Shown: positions 7,046 to 15,947, counted from the first letter of the stretch. The stretch is 32,956 nucleotides of DNA from Actinomycetota bacterium (GCA_018268415.1 JAFDWO010000093.1:1-32956); one strand, 5' to 3'. The notes: a model not told the origin generated them from the sequence alone. A program made the numbers and translations.

Positions 7046-8095
7046 TCAGACGGCGGCGGGCCGCTCGGCCTTCAACACGTCGACCACGATGTCACCGTCG
7101 ACGACGATCGGCTCGTCGTCGAGGTAGAGCGTGCAGTTGCGCATCGGCACGTCGACGTGGCAGAGGGTCTGGTTGGGGCCGCCGAGCTCCCCGTTGGGGC
7201 CGGTCGAGAAGAGGACGTTGCCGTAGAAGGAGCGGCCGTGCATCCCCATCCCGCGCCGGTCGTGGGCGAGGATCGACCACTGCGCCGTCTCCAGCATCCC
7301 CCAGCCGATGTGGCTGATGCCGTAGGCGTCGGGATCGTCGAAGGAGGCCATGTACTCGCGCAGCAGGTCGGCGTCGACGCCGCCGTCGATCGCGGTGATC
7401 CGGCCCCGCTCGATGGTCAGCTCGATCGCCGTCTGCACGTAGGACTTGAACGGGAAGATGATGTCGCCGGGAGCGATCACGACCTTGCCGTCGACGCCGT
7501 CGTCGGCCCCGCCGGTGAAGAGGAAGCCCGACGGCCAGTGGTCCCAGCGGCCGGGCGTGTCGGTGTAGCCGTACTGGGTCATCGCCGGGTAGGCACCCAG
7601 CTGGTAGGTGACGTCGGAGCCCGCCTCGTTGGTGAAGCGCAGCGTCTTCGCGTTGCCGAGGAGCTCGGCGCCGGCCTCGACCCGCTCGCGCAGGCGGGCG
7701 CTCGGCTGCATCGCTTCGATGTGCTCGACCGGCTCGATGCAGAGCAGGATCCGCGTCCCCGATTCCTGGATCTCCATCTGCTCGGGCGAGAAGAGGAGGA
7801 AGACCGTGTCGATGACCAGGTCGACGCCCTTCAGCGCCTCGATCGCCGGGCGGTTGCCGGCCAGCGGCGTCGCACCGACCTCCCAGACCCCGTCTTCCCC
7901 GTCGAGCGAGGAGTCGACCGACGCCAGGCGGACGTTGAAGCCGGTCGCCCCGAGTTGTTCGCCGGCGGCGATGAACGCATCGACATAATCGAGTTTGCGG
8001 TTGCCCTGGGAGAGCACCGCGATGGTGCTGCCCTCGCCGATGCCGCAGAGCTCGAGCTCGTCACGGCATAGATCGGTGAACGTGGTCTGTGACAT
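7046..8095 (-). CDS. nicX: 2,5-dihydroxypyridine 5,6-dioxygenase (NicX-like)
   Basis: This 349-aa protein resembles NicX, the Fe(II) extradiol-type dioxygenase with an M29-aminopeptidase fold that opens 2,5-dihydroxypyridine to N-formylmaleamate. Expected metal ligands are present: His262 (YGISHIGWG) and the HVD pair His313 and Asp315 (LCHVDVPM). As I recall, NicX of Pseudomonas putida uses His265, His318 and Asp320, nearly the same spacing. Length agrees. The ATG at 8095 has GGAGG 6 nt upstream. It lies 17 nt after the deformylase gene. A plain M29 aminopeptidase is the alternative, but the operon around it fits ring cleavage. Confidence 0.88.
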   Translation of the reverse strand: MSQTTFTDLCRDELELCGIGEGSTIAVLSQGNRKLDYVDAFIAAGEQLGATGFNVRLASVDSSLDGEDGVWEVGATPLAGNRPAIEALKGVDLVIDTVFLLFSPEQMEIQESGTRILLCIEPVEHIEAMQPSARLRERVEAGAELLGNAKTLRFTNEAGSDVTYQLGAYPAMTQYGYTDTPGRWDHWPSGFLFTGGADDGVDGKVVIAPGDIIFPFKSYVQTAIELTIERGRITAIDGGVDADLLREYMASFDDPDAYGISHIGWGMLETAQWSILAHDRRGMGMHGRSFYGNVLFSTGPNGELGGPNQTLCHVDVPMRNCTLYLDDEPIVVDGDIVVDVLKAERPAAV

Positions 8096-8112
8096 CGATT
8101 CCTCCGTCGAAT

Positions 8113-8982
8113 CTAGGAGCCGTCGCCGCCGGCGGCAAGCTCGGTTTTCAGTGCGTCGTCAAGAACCGTGTTGAAGCCCTCGGTGTTGTCCCAAGGGATC
8201 ATGTGGCCGGCGTCCGGCACGACCGCATATTCGGCACCCGGATTGGCCTCGCGGGCTTCGGCCATCCCCTCCTCCGTCACCACCGGGCTGTTGCCACCGC
8301 GGATCAGGGCGGCCGGCGTCGGGACCGCGGCCCAGGTCTCGAGGAAGCCTTCCTCGGCGAAGCGGTCGTAGGTGGCGAGAACGGCGTCACGCTCGCAGGT
8401 GCCCACCCAGCGGGCGCGCAGCAGGAGCTCGGTGCGGGGCCAGAGCGGGTAGGCAGCGGCGACCTCGTCGGCGGTGGTACCCGCGTAGCCGCCGTCGAGC
8501 TGGGCTTCGAAGGACTCGCGCGGCGTCGGGTAGCCGCCGCGGCCGGGGCCGCAGAGCGGCGGGTCGACGCAGATCGTCTTGCCGAGCTCGACGTCGCCGC
8601 GGGCGGCGAGGGCGGCGGCGATCCGGGCACCGAGGCTGTGGCCGAGGACGAGTGGGCGCTCCAGCCCCAGCTGGTCGACCGCGGCGGCGGCGTCGGCGGC
8701 GAAGTCGGCGGCCGCGTACTCGCCGCCCGCCTCGCTGAAGCCACGGCCGCGCAGGTCCATCACCAACGGCCGGACCCGATCGCGCAGCGGCGCGACGATG
8801 AAGTCCCAGGTGATCGCCGGGCTGGTGATCCCCGGCAGGACGAGGAGCGGCCGCGCGTCACCGCCATAATCGAGGACGTGGAGGCGACGGCCGTCGCTCT
8901 CGATCCAGCGGCTCTCGGCGCCGAGGGCGCGCAGCTCCTCGCGGTCTGAGTCGGTGATCGGGCGGCGTTGGTTCTCAGGCAT
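8113..8982 (-). CDS. nicD: N-formylmaleamate deformylase (NicD-like alpha/beta hydrolase)
   Basis: This 289-aa alpha/beta hydrolase has the nucleophile elbow GHSLG with Ser116, a [13 protein letters not shown] stretch starting at Asp140, and His260 in DAGHMIPWD. The DPP-GPGR-YP stretch is a feature I associate with NicD/Hpo, where the acidic triad residue sits in an unusual place. The role is removal of formate from N-formylmaleamate to give maleamate. The ATG at 8982 was chosen for AAGGAG 9 nt upstream; it overlaps the leuB-like stop by 8 nt. Other alpha/beta hydrolase activities cannot be excluded from sequence alone, but the neighbours make deformylase the best reading. Confidence 0.82.
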   Translation of the reverse strand: MPENQRRPITDSDREELRALGAESRWIESDGRRLHVLDYGGDARPLLVLPGITSPAITWDFIVAPLRDRVRPLVMDLRGRGFSEAGGEYAAADFAADAAAAVDQLGLERPLVLGHSLGARIAAALAARGDVELGKTICVDPPLCGPGRGGYPTPRESFEAQLDGGYAGTTADEVAAAYPLWPRTELLLRARWVGTCERDAVLATYDRFAEEGFLETWAAVPTPAALIRGGNSPVVTEEGMAEAREANPGAEYAVVPDAGHMIPWDNTEGFNTVLDDALKTELAAGGDGS

Positions 8983-9982
8983 CGGCGGGCTCCTTGCTGG
9001 GGTCGGCGTCGAGGGCCGCGACGACCGCGTCGCCGAGCTCGGCGGTGCTCGCCGAGCCACCTTGGTCGCGGGTACGGACGGTGGTGGCGGCCCGGTCGAG
9101 CGCCGCTTCGAGGCGCGCCGCCTGGTCGGGAAGGTCGAGCCCGTGCTCGAGCAGCATCGCCACCGAGCGGATCGCCGCGGTCGGGTTGGCGATGCCCTGG
9201 CCGGCGATGTCGGGCGCGGTGCCGTGGACCGGCTCGAAGAGGCCGGGCCCGGAATCGCCGAGGCTGGCGCTGGCGGCGAGCCCGAGCCCGCCGCTGAGCG
9301 CCGCGGCGATGTCGGAGAGGATGTCGCCGAAGGTGTTCTCGGTGACGATCACGTCGAAGCTCTCCGGCGCCTGCACGAGCCGCATCGCGGCGGTGTCGAC
9401 CAGCAGGTGGTCGAGCTCCACGTCGGGATAATCGGCGGCCAGCGCCAGCGCCCGCTCCCGCCACATGCGCGAGGTCGCGAGGACGTTGGCCTTGTCGACC
9501 GAGGTCAGCTTGCCGCGCCGCGAGCGGGCCAGCTCGAAGCCGCGCCGCAGGACCCGGTCGACCTGGTCGGGCCGGTATTCGCAGGTGTCGTAGACGGTGC
9601 CGTCGGCGCGGGTCCCGCGCTCGCCGAAGTAGAGGCCGCCGACCAGCTCGCGGACGATCAGCAGGTCGATCTCCGCGGTGCGGAACGGGCGCACGTTGGC
9701 GTAGACGTCGAGCGCCCGACGCAAGGAGAACATCCCGTCCTCGGGATTCGACGTCGACCAGGAGTAATCACCGGAGCCGACCGCGCCGAGCAGGACCCCG
9801 TCGGCTTCTTCGCAGGCGGCGAGGGTCACGGGCGGCAGCGCGTCGCCGTCCTGGGCCAGCGCGTCGAAGCCGATCAGGTGCTCGGATGCCTCGAGGTCGG
9901 GCACGACCGCGACCAGCACCTTGCGGGCCTCGGCGACCACCTCGGGGCCGATCCCGTCGCCGGGGAGGAAGACGACCTTCAT
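8975..9982 (-). CDS. 3-isopropylmalate/D-malate dehydrogenase family (LeuB-like)
   Basis: This 335-aa protein is a complete NAD-dependent beta-decarboxylating dehydrogenase. It starts [15 protein letters not shown] and has [17 protein letters not shown] with the catalytic Tyr, SVDKANVL with the catalytic Lys, the Asp-rich FGDILSD metal site, and [18 protein letters not shown]. It looks most like 3-isopropylmalate dehydrogenase. Its position is odd: ATGA overlap with the maleamate amidase gene upstream and 8-nt overlap with the deformylase gene downstream, in the middle of a pyridine operon with no other leucine genes. It could be the cell's leuB moved here, or could oxidise a C4 hydroxyacid such as D-malate. 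Sequence alone does not decide. Confidence 0.85.
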   Translation of the reverse strand: MKVVFLPGDGIGPEVVAEARKVLVAVVPDLEASEHLIGFDALAQDGDALPPVTLAACEEADGVLLGAVGSGDYSWSTSNPEDGMFSLRRALDVYANVRPFRTAEIDLLIVRELVGGLYFGERGTRADGTVYDTCEYRPDQVDRVLRRGFELARSRRGKLTSVDKANVLATSRMWRERALALAADYPDVELDHLLVDTAAMRLVQAPESFDVIVTENTFGDILSDIAAALSGGLGLAASASLGDSGPGLFEPVHGTAPDIAGQGIANPTAAIRSVAMLLEHGLDLPDQAARLEAALDRAATTVRTRDQGGSASTAELGDAVVAALDADPSKEPADA

Positions 9983-10632
9983 CGGCCTGGCTCCTCGCCC
10001 GCCGGGGCGGCGACGTAGGCAAGCGCGTCGTCGAGGTCGATCACGTCGCCGTACTTGGCGTCGATGTCGAAGAGGTTGGCCTCGTGGGGGGCGGCGGCGC
10101 GGTCGCCGACGCAGGGCCGCGGGACGAGCACGGTGAAGCCGTACTGGACCGCGTCGACGACGCTGGCGCGCACGCAGCCGCTGGTCGTCGCGCCACAAAC
10201 GAGCACGGTGTCGACGCCGCGGGCGGTGAGCGACGCGGCGAGGTCGGTGCCGAAGAAGGCCGAGGGGCCCTTCTTCACGACCAGCGCGTCCTTGGCGTCG
10301 CGCGGGAGGCGCGGGTCGAGGTCGACCATCTCGCTGCCGGTCCGCAGGATGCCCATCCCGGGCGCCTTGCACAGCCAGGCACAACCGCCGTCGAGGTCGG
10401 CCTCCTCGTAGGCGATCGTGGTGAAGACGACCGGTGCACCGGTCGAGTGGGCCACGTCGACCAGGTCCGAGGTCGCCTTGACCACGTCGGTGAGGTCGGC
10501 CCCGGTCGGGAACTCGGGCTCGGTGAACCCGCGGCTCAAATCGACGACCAGGATGGCCGGACGACTGCCCCGCGGCACGCGATTGCCCCAGCCGGCGCGC
10601 GCATAGATCTTCCCCGTCTCTCTCTCGCTCAT
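9979..10632 (-). CDS. nicF: Maleamate amidohydrolase (NicF-like, isochorismatase fold)
   Basis: This 217-aa cysteine hydrolase of the isochorismatase family carries the triad Asp31 (VVDLSRGF), Lys120 or Lys121 (VVKKGPSAFFGT) and Cys153 (TTSGCVRAS). The SAFFGT block and length match maleamate amidases, which release ammonia and maleate. It is the first gene of the ten-gene operon. The start is uncertain: ATG at 10632 gives MSERETGK, while ATG at 10644 adds four residues. Neither has a good ribosome site, and the latter lies about where transcription might begin, so a leaderless mRNA is possible. N-carbamoylsarcosine amidase is a less likely alternative. Confidence 0.85.
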   Translation of the reverse strand: MSERETGKIYARAGWGNRVPRGSRPAILVVDLSRGFTEPEFPTGADLTDVVKATSDLVDVAHSTGAPVVFTTIAYEEADLDGGCAWLCKAPGMGILRTGSEMVDLDPRLPRDAKDALVVKKGPSAFFGTDLAASLTARGVDTVLVCGATTSGCVRASVVDAVQYGFTVLVPRPCVGDRAAAPHEANLFDIDAKYGDVIDLDDALAYVAAPAGEEPGR

Positions 10633-10645
10633 GTCGGAGAGCATT

Positions 10646-10659
10646 GCATACACGTATAC
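10646..10659. promoter_or_regulatory. Candidate GntR operator in divergent promoter region
   Basis: GCATACACGTATAC is an imperfect inverted repeat with ATAC/GTAT arms. It lies between the nicF-like gene and the gntR gene, just ahead of the nicF starts. It contains a -10-like TATACT on the plus strand (10655-10660), and its minus strand reads TATACG. The half-site TGCATAC (10645-10651) recurs as TGCATACA at 10727-10734, next to the gntR start. FCD-type GntR proteins commonly bind AT-rich inverted repeats. No convincing -35 was found for either direction. Confidence 0.45.
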
Positions 10660-10726
10660 TTTGCTCAAGTGAGGGTCGCGAAATGGCGCTGTAGACCCCT
10701 TTTTCGCGGTTGGTGGAGGTACTATC

Positions 10727-10734
10727 TGCATACA
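10727..10734. promoter_or_regulatory. Second TGCATAC half-site at the gntR start
   Basis: TGCATACA sits between GGAGGT (10715-10720) and the ATG of gntR at 10735. It repeats the half-site found 82 nt upstream. If bound, it could allow autoregulation by blocking transcription or translation. This is a short match and therefore weak. Confidence 0.3.
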
Positions 10735-11471
10735 ATGGGGCGCAAACCTCTAAAGTCATCCGAGATGGTGGAACTCGCGGTACCGACCGGAGCACTGCGC
10801 GGGGAGAAGACCAGCGCCTCGGCTGCGCGCATCCTCCGCGAGGCCATCTTCTCCGGTGAGCTGCGCCCCGGCCAGACCCTCGGCGAGGAGAACCTGGCGC
10901 GCCAGCTCGGCATCAGCCGCACCCCCGTCCGCGAGGCCCTCGTCCTGCTGCGCGGCGAAGGCCTGGTCGAGACGCCGCCCAACCGCCCCGCGGCCGTCCG
11001 CAACTTCACCGGCAGCGACCTGCGCGAGATGCACTCGCTGCGCGCCGTCCTCGAGGGCTACGCGGCGCGGACGGCGGCCCCGCTCCTCACCGACGAGCAG
11101 CTCGGCGAACTGGAGCGCAGCGTCGAGCGCTACGCGTCGCTGATGGAGAACGACGCGATGCTGCGCGAACTGGTCGCCGAGAACTTCACCTTCCACAACA
11201 CGATCATCGACGCGGCGGGGAGCGAGCGGCTCAAGTCGATGATCCGCCAGACCACGGCGATGCCGCTGATCTACCGCTCTTACATGACCTACTCGCGCGA
11301 GAACCGCGATTCCGCCTTGCAGGACCACCGCAAGATCCTCGCCGGGCTCCGCGATCGCGATCCCGAGCGGGCCGAATCGCTGATGAAGGCACACGTCCTC
11401 TGGGCCCGTGACGTGGCGCTCGCCCACCTGCCGCTGATCGAGGACGCCGCCGAAGCCCCGGGCACTCCCGC

Positions 11472-11475
<4 letters not shown>
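10735..11475 (+). CDS. GntR-family regulator (FCD type)
   Basis: This 246-aa regulator has an N-terminal winged helix (about residues 25-90, with LARQLGISRTPVREAL as recognition region) and an all-helical FCD ligand-binding domain after it, with His residues that could bind metal or acid ligands. It is divergent from the pyridine operon, with about 100 bp between, so it likely controls that operon and itself. The ATG at 10735 has GGAGGT 14 nt upstream, longer than usual; the next ATG is at 10765. Its stop overlaps the following ATPase start as GTGA, so the two are co-transcribed. The ligand may be a pathway intermediate such as a C4 dicarboxylate, which is inference. Confidence 0.88.
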
Positions 11476-12275
<800 letters not shown>

Positions 12276-12309
12276 TCGCGCCCCGCGACTGCGCGCGAGG
12301 CGCGCCGGA

Positions 12310-12891
12310 TCAGCGGATCGTCAGGCGCCAGAGGGGCGAGCTCGCGACGGAGATCAGCGCACCCTTCCGCCCGTGCGCGCAGGCGTCGCACCAGATCGCG
12401 TAGGCGTAGGCGCCGGGGCGCAGGTCGGGGACGGTGAAGCCCACGCGATAGCGCGGCGGGTCCCCGGATCCGGGGTCGTTGCCGCCGGGCGGCGGGACCG
12501 CGCGGCCGAGGTAGGTGTAGGGCGCCCGGCGGGGCGGCCCGAGGGGTTCGCGCGGCGGACAGATGCCTTGCTCGCCGCAGTCGGCGAGCGCGAGGGCCCG
12601 GTCGCGCGGGAGCAGCGAGATGCCGAACCAGGCCGGCGGGTCCTCCTTGGTCCCAAGCATGCAGGGGCCGTGCTCGAAGCCTTTCGGGTGGCGTTGGCCC
12701 TTGGGACCGACGCAGGGCGGGAAGCAGAAGCCGCAACCGAGGGTCAAGGTCACCGACGACCCCGGCGCGCCCGCGTGGCGGCTCGCCGATTCGATCCCGA
12801 CGGCGGCGTGGGCGCCACCCGCGAGGGTGACCGAGGCAAGTAGGGCGGCCTCGGTGGTGGCGAGGAGGAGGGTCCGGATCCGTCGTCTCAT
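12310..12891 (-). CDS. Secreted Cys-rich protein of unknown function
   Basis: This 193-aa protein starts at the ATG at 12891, with AAGGAG 7 nt upstream. It has a clear signal peptide (MRRRIR, hydrophobic stretch, cleavage near AHA at residue 29). The mature part has eight cysteines at 53, 56, 60, 77, 105, 111, 168 and 171, which could form disulfides or bind metal. The opening GAPGSSVTLTLGCGF resembles the start of bacterial Ig-like domains. I do not recognise the family. It is divergent from an ECF sigma gene and has a matching ECF-type promoter, so it is probably a target of that sigma factor in the cell envelope. Confidence 0.75.
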   Translation of the reverse strand: MRRRIRTLLLATTEAALLASVTLAGGAHAAVGIESASRHAGAPGSSVTLTLGCGFCFPPCVGPKGQRHPKGFEHGPCMLGTKEDPPAWFGISLLPRDRALALADCGEQGICPPREPLGPPRRAPYTYLGRAVPPPGGNDPGSGDPPRYRVGFTVPDLRPGAYAYAIWCDACAHGRKGALISVASSPLWRLTIR

Positions 12892-12927
12892 CGTGGCTCC
12901 TTGGTCGGTGACGGAAGGTCTGCCCCC

Positions 12928-12955
12928 TCTACGCCCGACGGCAGGGAAAGGTTCC
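12928..12955 (-). promoter_or_regulatory. ECF-type promoter for the secreted protein
   Basis: Read on the minus strand: GGAACC at 12955-12950, 16 nt, then CGTAGA at 12933-12928. This fits ECF sigma promoters (a GGAAC-like -35, N16, a CGT-type -10). Transcription would start near 12921, leaving about a 30-nt leader with AAGGAG before the ATG at 12891. The same layout occurs on the other strand. Confidence 0.65.
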
Positions 12956-12965
12956 ATCCCAGGAG

Positions 12966-12993
12966 GGAACCGATCGCCGGGCCGCCCGGTAGA
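12966..12993 (+). promoter_or_regulatory. ECF-type autoregulatory promoter for the sigma gene
   Basis: GGAACC at 12966-12971, 16 nt, then GGTAGA at 12988-12993. It matches the divergent promoter in -35 sequence, spacer length and five of six -10 bases. The predicted start of transcription, about 12999-13002, lies almost on the GTG at 13003, so the mRNA may be leaderless. The two GGAACC elements form an inverted repeat separated by 10 nt (12950-12955 and 12966-12971). Confidence 0.65.
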
Positions 12994-13002
12994 AGGGGGT
13001 GA

Positions 13003-13560
13003 GTGGCGGCCGAGCGGAGTGCCGAGGACGAGGGGCTGATCACCCGGGCCAGGGAGGGTGACGTGCGCTCCTACGAAGCGCTGGTGGAGCGCCACCAGAC
13101 CGTCGCCTTCCGGGTCGCCTGGCTGATCACCCGCTCGACGCCGGAGGCCGAGGACGCCGCCCAGGAGGCCTTCGTCAAGGCCTACCGGAACCTCGGGCGC
13201 TTCCGCGTCGGGGCGCCGTTCCGGCCCTGGCTGCTGGCGATCGTCGCCAACGAGGCCCGCAATCGGAAGGCCTCGGAGCGCCGCCGTGAGCGGCTCGCGC
13301 TGCGCGTCGGCAGCGAGCCGGTGGCTCGCTCGGGACCGGGCGCGGACGTCGAGGCGCTCGCCGGCGAGGAGCGTCGCACGCTCCTCGCCGCGGTCGGGCG
13401 CCTCGGCGAGCGTGACCAGTCGGTGATCGCGGCGCGCTTCTTCCTCGAGCTCGACGAGGCCGAGGCGGCGGCGGTCCTGGGCGTCCGCCGCGGCACCGTG
13501 AAGTCGCGCCTCAGCCGCGCACTCGGCCGACTGCGAAAGGAGCTGGAGGCCGATGGCTGA
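13003..13560 (+). CDS. ECF-family RNA polymerase sigma factor
   Basis: This 185-aa protein has sigma region 2 (about residues 20-90, with YEALVERHQ and EDAAQEAFVKAYRNL) and region 4 (about 125-180, with DEAEAAAVLGVRRGTVKSRLSRAL), joined by a short linker and with no sigma 3. The GTG at 13003 follows AGAAGGGGG, which may be a ribosome site or part of the promoter. The next gene overlaps by 8 nt and encodes a membrane protein, the classic sigma/anti-sigma pair. The nearby promoters suggest it controls itself and the divergent secreted protein. Confidence 0.93.
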   Translation: MAAERSAEDEGLITRAREGDVRSYEALVERHQTVAFRVAWLITRSTPEAEDAAQEAFVKAYRNLGRFRVGAPFRPWLLAIVANEARNRKASERRRERLALRVGSEPVARSGPGADVEALAGEERRTLLAAVGRLGERDQSVIAARFFLELDEAEAAAVLGVRRGTVKSRLSRALGRLRKELEADG

Positions 13561-14323
13561 TCTGGAGACCCGACTGCGCGAGCTGGCGGGGGAGGTCGAT
13601 CACCCTGCCACGCCACCGCTCGCCGGGCGCGTGGGCGAGGAGCTGCGCACCGCGCCGTCCCCACGCACCCGTCGCGGCGCCTCCCGCCTGCGCCTGGCGC
13701 TGCTCGTCGCCGCGATCGCCCTGCTGCTGGCCGCCGCGGGCGCCGCGGCGGTTCCGGCGACCCGCCACGCGGTGCTCGAATTCCTCGGTCTGCGTGGCGC
13801 GTCGATACAGCGGGTCCCGGCCCTGCCGGGGAACGTACGGGCGCGCCCGAGCCGGCGCCTCGGCCATCCCACCACGCTCGCCGCCGCCCGCCCCAGACTC
13901 TCCTTCACGCCCCTCCTCCCCCAGGCGGTCGGTCCTCCGAACGGCGTCTTCCTCAGCTCCCAGGTGCCCGGCGACAACCTCAACCTCACCTACCCGCCGC
14001 AGGCCGGCCTCCCACCCTCCCGCCTCACCGGCGTCGGCCTCCTGGTCAGCGAGCTGAACGGCCACTTCGCCCCGGCCTCCTTCGGCAAGCTCGTCCCTCC
14101 CGGCGCCAAGGTCCAACGGTTCGGCGTCGACGGCCACTTCGCCCTCTGGATCGAAGGCCTCCACGTCTTCTACTTCAAGCCCGCCGACCACACCTTCCAC
14201 ATCGACCGCTCCCGCCTCGCCGCCAACGCCCTCCTCGTCCAAAGGGGCGACGTGATGGTCCGCCTCGAGGCCGAGTTCGACAAACCGACCGCGGTGGCGA
14301 TCGCCCGGTCGCTCAGGCCGTAG
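13553..14323 (+). CDS. Probable anti-sigma membrane protein
   Basis: This 256-aa protein has a short cytoplasmic N-terminus (residues 1-47), one membrane helix at about 48-68 (LALLVAAIALLLAAAGAAA), and a 180-residue external domain. Translation begins within the end of the sigma gene (8-nt overlap), so the partner role is strongly suggested by position. It lacks the HxxxCxxC zinc-binding motif of common ECF anti-sigma factors, and the cytoplasmic part is short, so the mode of sigma binding is unclear. The outer domain is Pro- and Leu-rich; I do not recognise its fold. Confidence 0.75.
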   Translation: MADLETRLRELAGEVDHPATPPLAGRVGEELRTAPSPRTRRGASRLRLALLVAAIALLLAAAGAAAVPATRHAVLEFLGLRGASIQRVPALPGNVRARPSRRLGHPTTLAAARPRLSFTPLLPQAVGPPNGVFLSSQVPGDNLNLTYPPQAGLPPSRLTGVGLLVSELNGHFAPASFGKLVPPGAKVQRFGVDGHFALWIEGLHVFYFKPADHTFHIDRSRLAANALLVQRGDVMVRLEAEFDKPTAVAIARSLRP

Positions 14324-14342
14324 TGATCGATCGCGAATCGCC

Positions 14343-14385
14343 CCGCTGTTCCTTATGCCGTCTATACAGGCATGAGGAACAGCGG
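14343..14385. terminator. Hairpin between convergent genes, likely two-way terminator
   Basis: Bases 14343-14359 and 14369-14385 form a 17-bp stem with one G-T pair and a 9-nt loop. It lies in the 85-bp gap between the end of the anti-sigma gene (plus) and the end of the acyl-CoA ligase gene (minus). There is no clear T-tract on either side, but position and stem strength suit transcription ending from both directions. Confidence 0.7.
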
Positions 14386-14408
14386 AAGGGACGGGGCTCC
14401 CGGGTTCG

Positions 14409-15947
14409 TCACCTGGCGCGTTCGGCCTCTACCAGCTTGAACTTCTGCAGCTTGCCGGAAGCCGTCTTCGGCAGCGGCGGGCCGTGGGTGATCTGCCATT
14501 GCTTGGGGATCTTGAAGCGCGCGACGAACGGTTCGATCGACGTGCGCAACTCGTCCGCGTCGACGGATCGGCCGTCCTCGAGGACGATGACGGCCTTGGC
14601 GATCTCGCCCCATTTCTCGTCCGGGACGGGGATGACCGCGGCTTCGGCGACCGCCGGGTGGCGCATCAGCGCGCCCTCGATCTCGACCGGGTAGATGTTG
14701 AGGCCGCCGCTGATGATCACGTCCTTGGAGCGGCCGGAGATGAAGAGGAAGCCGTCCTCGTCGAGGTAACCGAGGTCACCGGTGTGGAGCCAGCCGCCCC
14801 GCAGCGCGGCCGCGGTTTCCTCCCCCCGCCCGTAGTACCCGATCATCGTGGCGGGCGAGCGGGTGAGGATCTCGCCGACCTCGCCGGGCGCGCGGTCGAC
14901 GTCGTCGGCATCGACCACCCGCATCTGCGAGACGCAGTTCGGCCGCCCGGCCGAGCCGAGCTTGCGGGCCGCGTCAGCGGGCTCCAGCAGCGTTACCAGG
15001 GAGGGGAACTCGCTCATCCCGTAAACCTGGATCCCGGTGAGGTCCGGCAGCCGCGCCGCCATCTCTTCGAGCAGGTTGACCGGCACCGCCTCGCCGCCCG
15101 CGATCGCCAGCATCCAGGAGGAGAGGTCGAAGCTCTCGAGGTCGGGGACCGAGAGGATCAGCCGCAGGACGGTCGGCACCAGGGCCACGGTGGTGACCCG
15201 CTCGCGCTCGACCGTCGCGCAGAACTCGCGCGGGTCGAAGGAGCGATTGCTGGGCGCGAGGACGACCCGCCCGCCCGACCAGAGCGTCTCCAGGTGCAGC
15301 GAGTGGAAGCCGGCGACCCAGCTCAGGGCGGGCAGGCAGTAGTAGACGGTGTCGGCCGAGAGGTCGAAGTGCGGGCGCTGGGAGATCGCGTTCCACATCA
15401 CCGTCGCGTGGGTGTGCATCGCGCCCTTCGGGAAACCGGTCGTGCCCGAGGTGTACTGGAGGAGGAAGAGGTCGTCGCCGTTCACCTCGACGGCGGGAGC
15501 CGGGGCGTCGCCCGCGCGCAGGCCCGGGAGATCGTGATCGCCGTACCCGGCCTCCGACCCGATCACGGTGAGTCGCTCGCGCACCGCGGCGTCGAGGCCG
15601 TCGACTTTGTCCCAGAGATCAGGTTCGGCGACCAGCCACCGGGCCCCGCAATCGTCCGCGATGTAGGCGATCTCGTGCGGCGTCAGCAGGTGGTTGAGCG
15701 GCACGATCACCCCGCCCAGCCGGGCCAGGGCGAAGAAGACCTCGTGCCACTCGGTGCGCGTGTGCATGAGCACGCAGAGCCGGTCGCCCTTGGCGAAGCC
15801 CGCCGCCGCCAGCCCGGCGGCGACCCGCTCGGCCCGGTGCTCCAGCTCCTCGTAGGTCAGTGCCGTCGCCGCGTCGGCGACCGCGACGCGCTGCCGCTCA
15901 GCGGCGTCGGTCTTGGCGACCAACTGAGCGAGGGTGAAGACGCTCAC
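14409..15947 (-). CDS. Acyl-CoA synthetase (AMP-forming ligase)
   Basis: This 512-aa protein belongs to the adenylate-forming superfamily. Visible motifs are the P-loop YTSGTTGFPKGAM, YGMSE, LHTGDLGYLDEDGFLFISGR, and the C-terminal PKTASGKLQK with the catalytic Lys. It activates a carboxylic acid to its CoA thioester through an acyl-AMP. The substrate cannot be read from sequence. The GTG at 15947 overlaps the E2 stop as GTGA, making it the last gene of the long minus-strand unit. In context the acid may come from the retro-Claisen hydrolase encoded upstream. Confidence 0.88.
   Translation of the reverse strand: MSVFTLAQLVAKTDAAERQRVAVADAATALTYEELEHRAERVAAGLAAAGFAKGDRLCVLMHTRTEWHEVFFALARLGGVIVPLNHLLTPHEIAYIADDCGARWLVAEPDLWDKVDGLDAAVRERLTVIGSEAGYGDHDLPGLRAGDAPAPAVEVNGDDLFLLQYTSGTTGFPKGAMHTHATVMWNAISQRPHFDLSADTVYYCLPALSWVAGFHSLHLETLWSGGRVVLAPSNRSFDPREFCATVERERVTTVALVPTVLRLILSVPDLESFDLSSWMLAIAGGEAVPVNLLEEMAARLPDLTGIQVYGMSEFPSLVTLLEPADAARKLGSAGRPNCVSQMRVVDADDVDRAPGEVGEILTRSPATMIGYYGRGEETAAALRGGWLHTGDLGYLDEDGFLFISGRSKDVIISGGLNIYPVEIEGALMRHPAVAEAAVIPVPDEKWGEIAKAVIVLEDGRSVDADELRTSIEPFVARFKIPKQWQITHGPPLPKTASGKLQKFKLVEAERAR

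Noticed and set aside
787-10632. Classical nicotinate pathway (NicAB plus NicC)
   Set aside because: No flavin monooxygenase of the NicC type and no cytochrome-fused NicB subunit are present; the hydroxylase has the CoxLMS plan instead.
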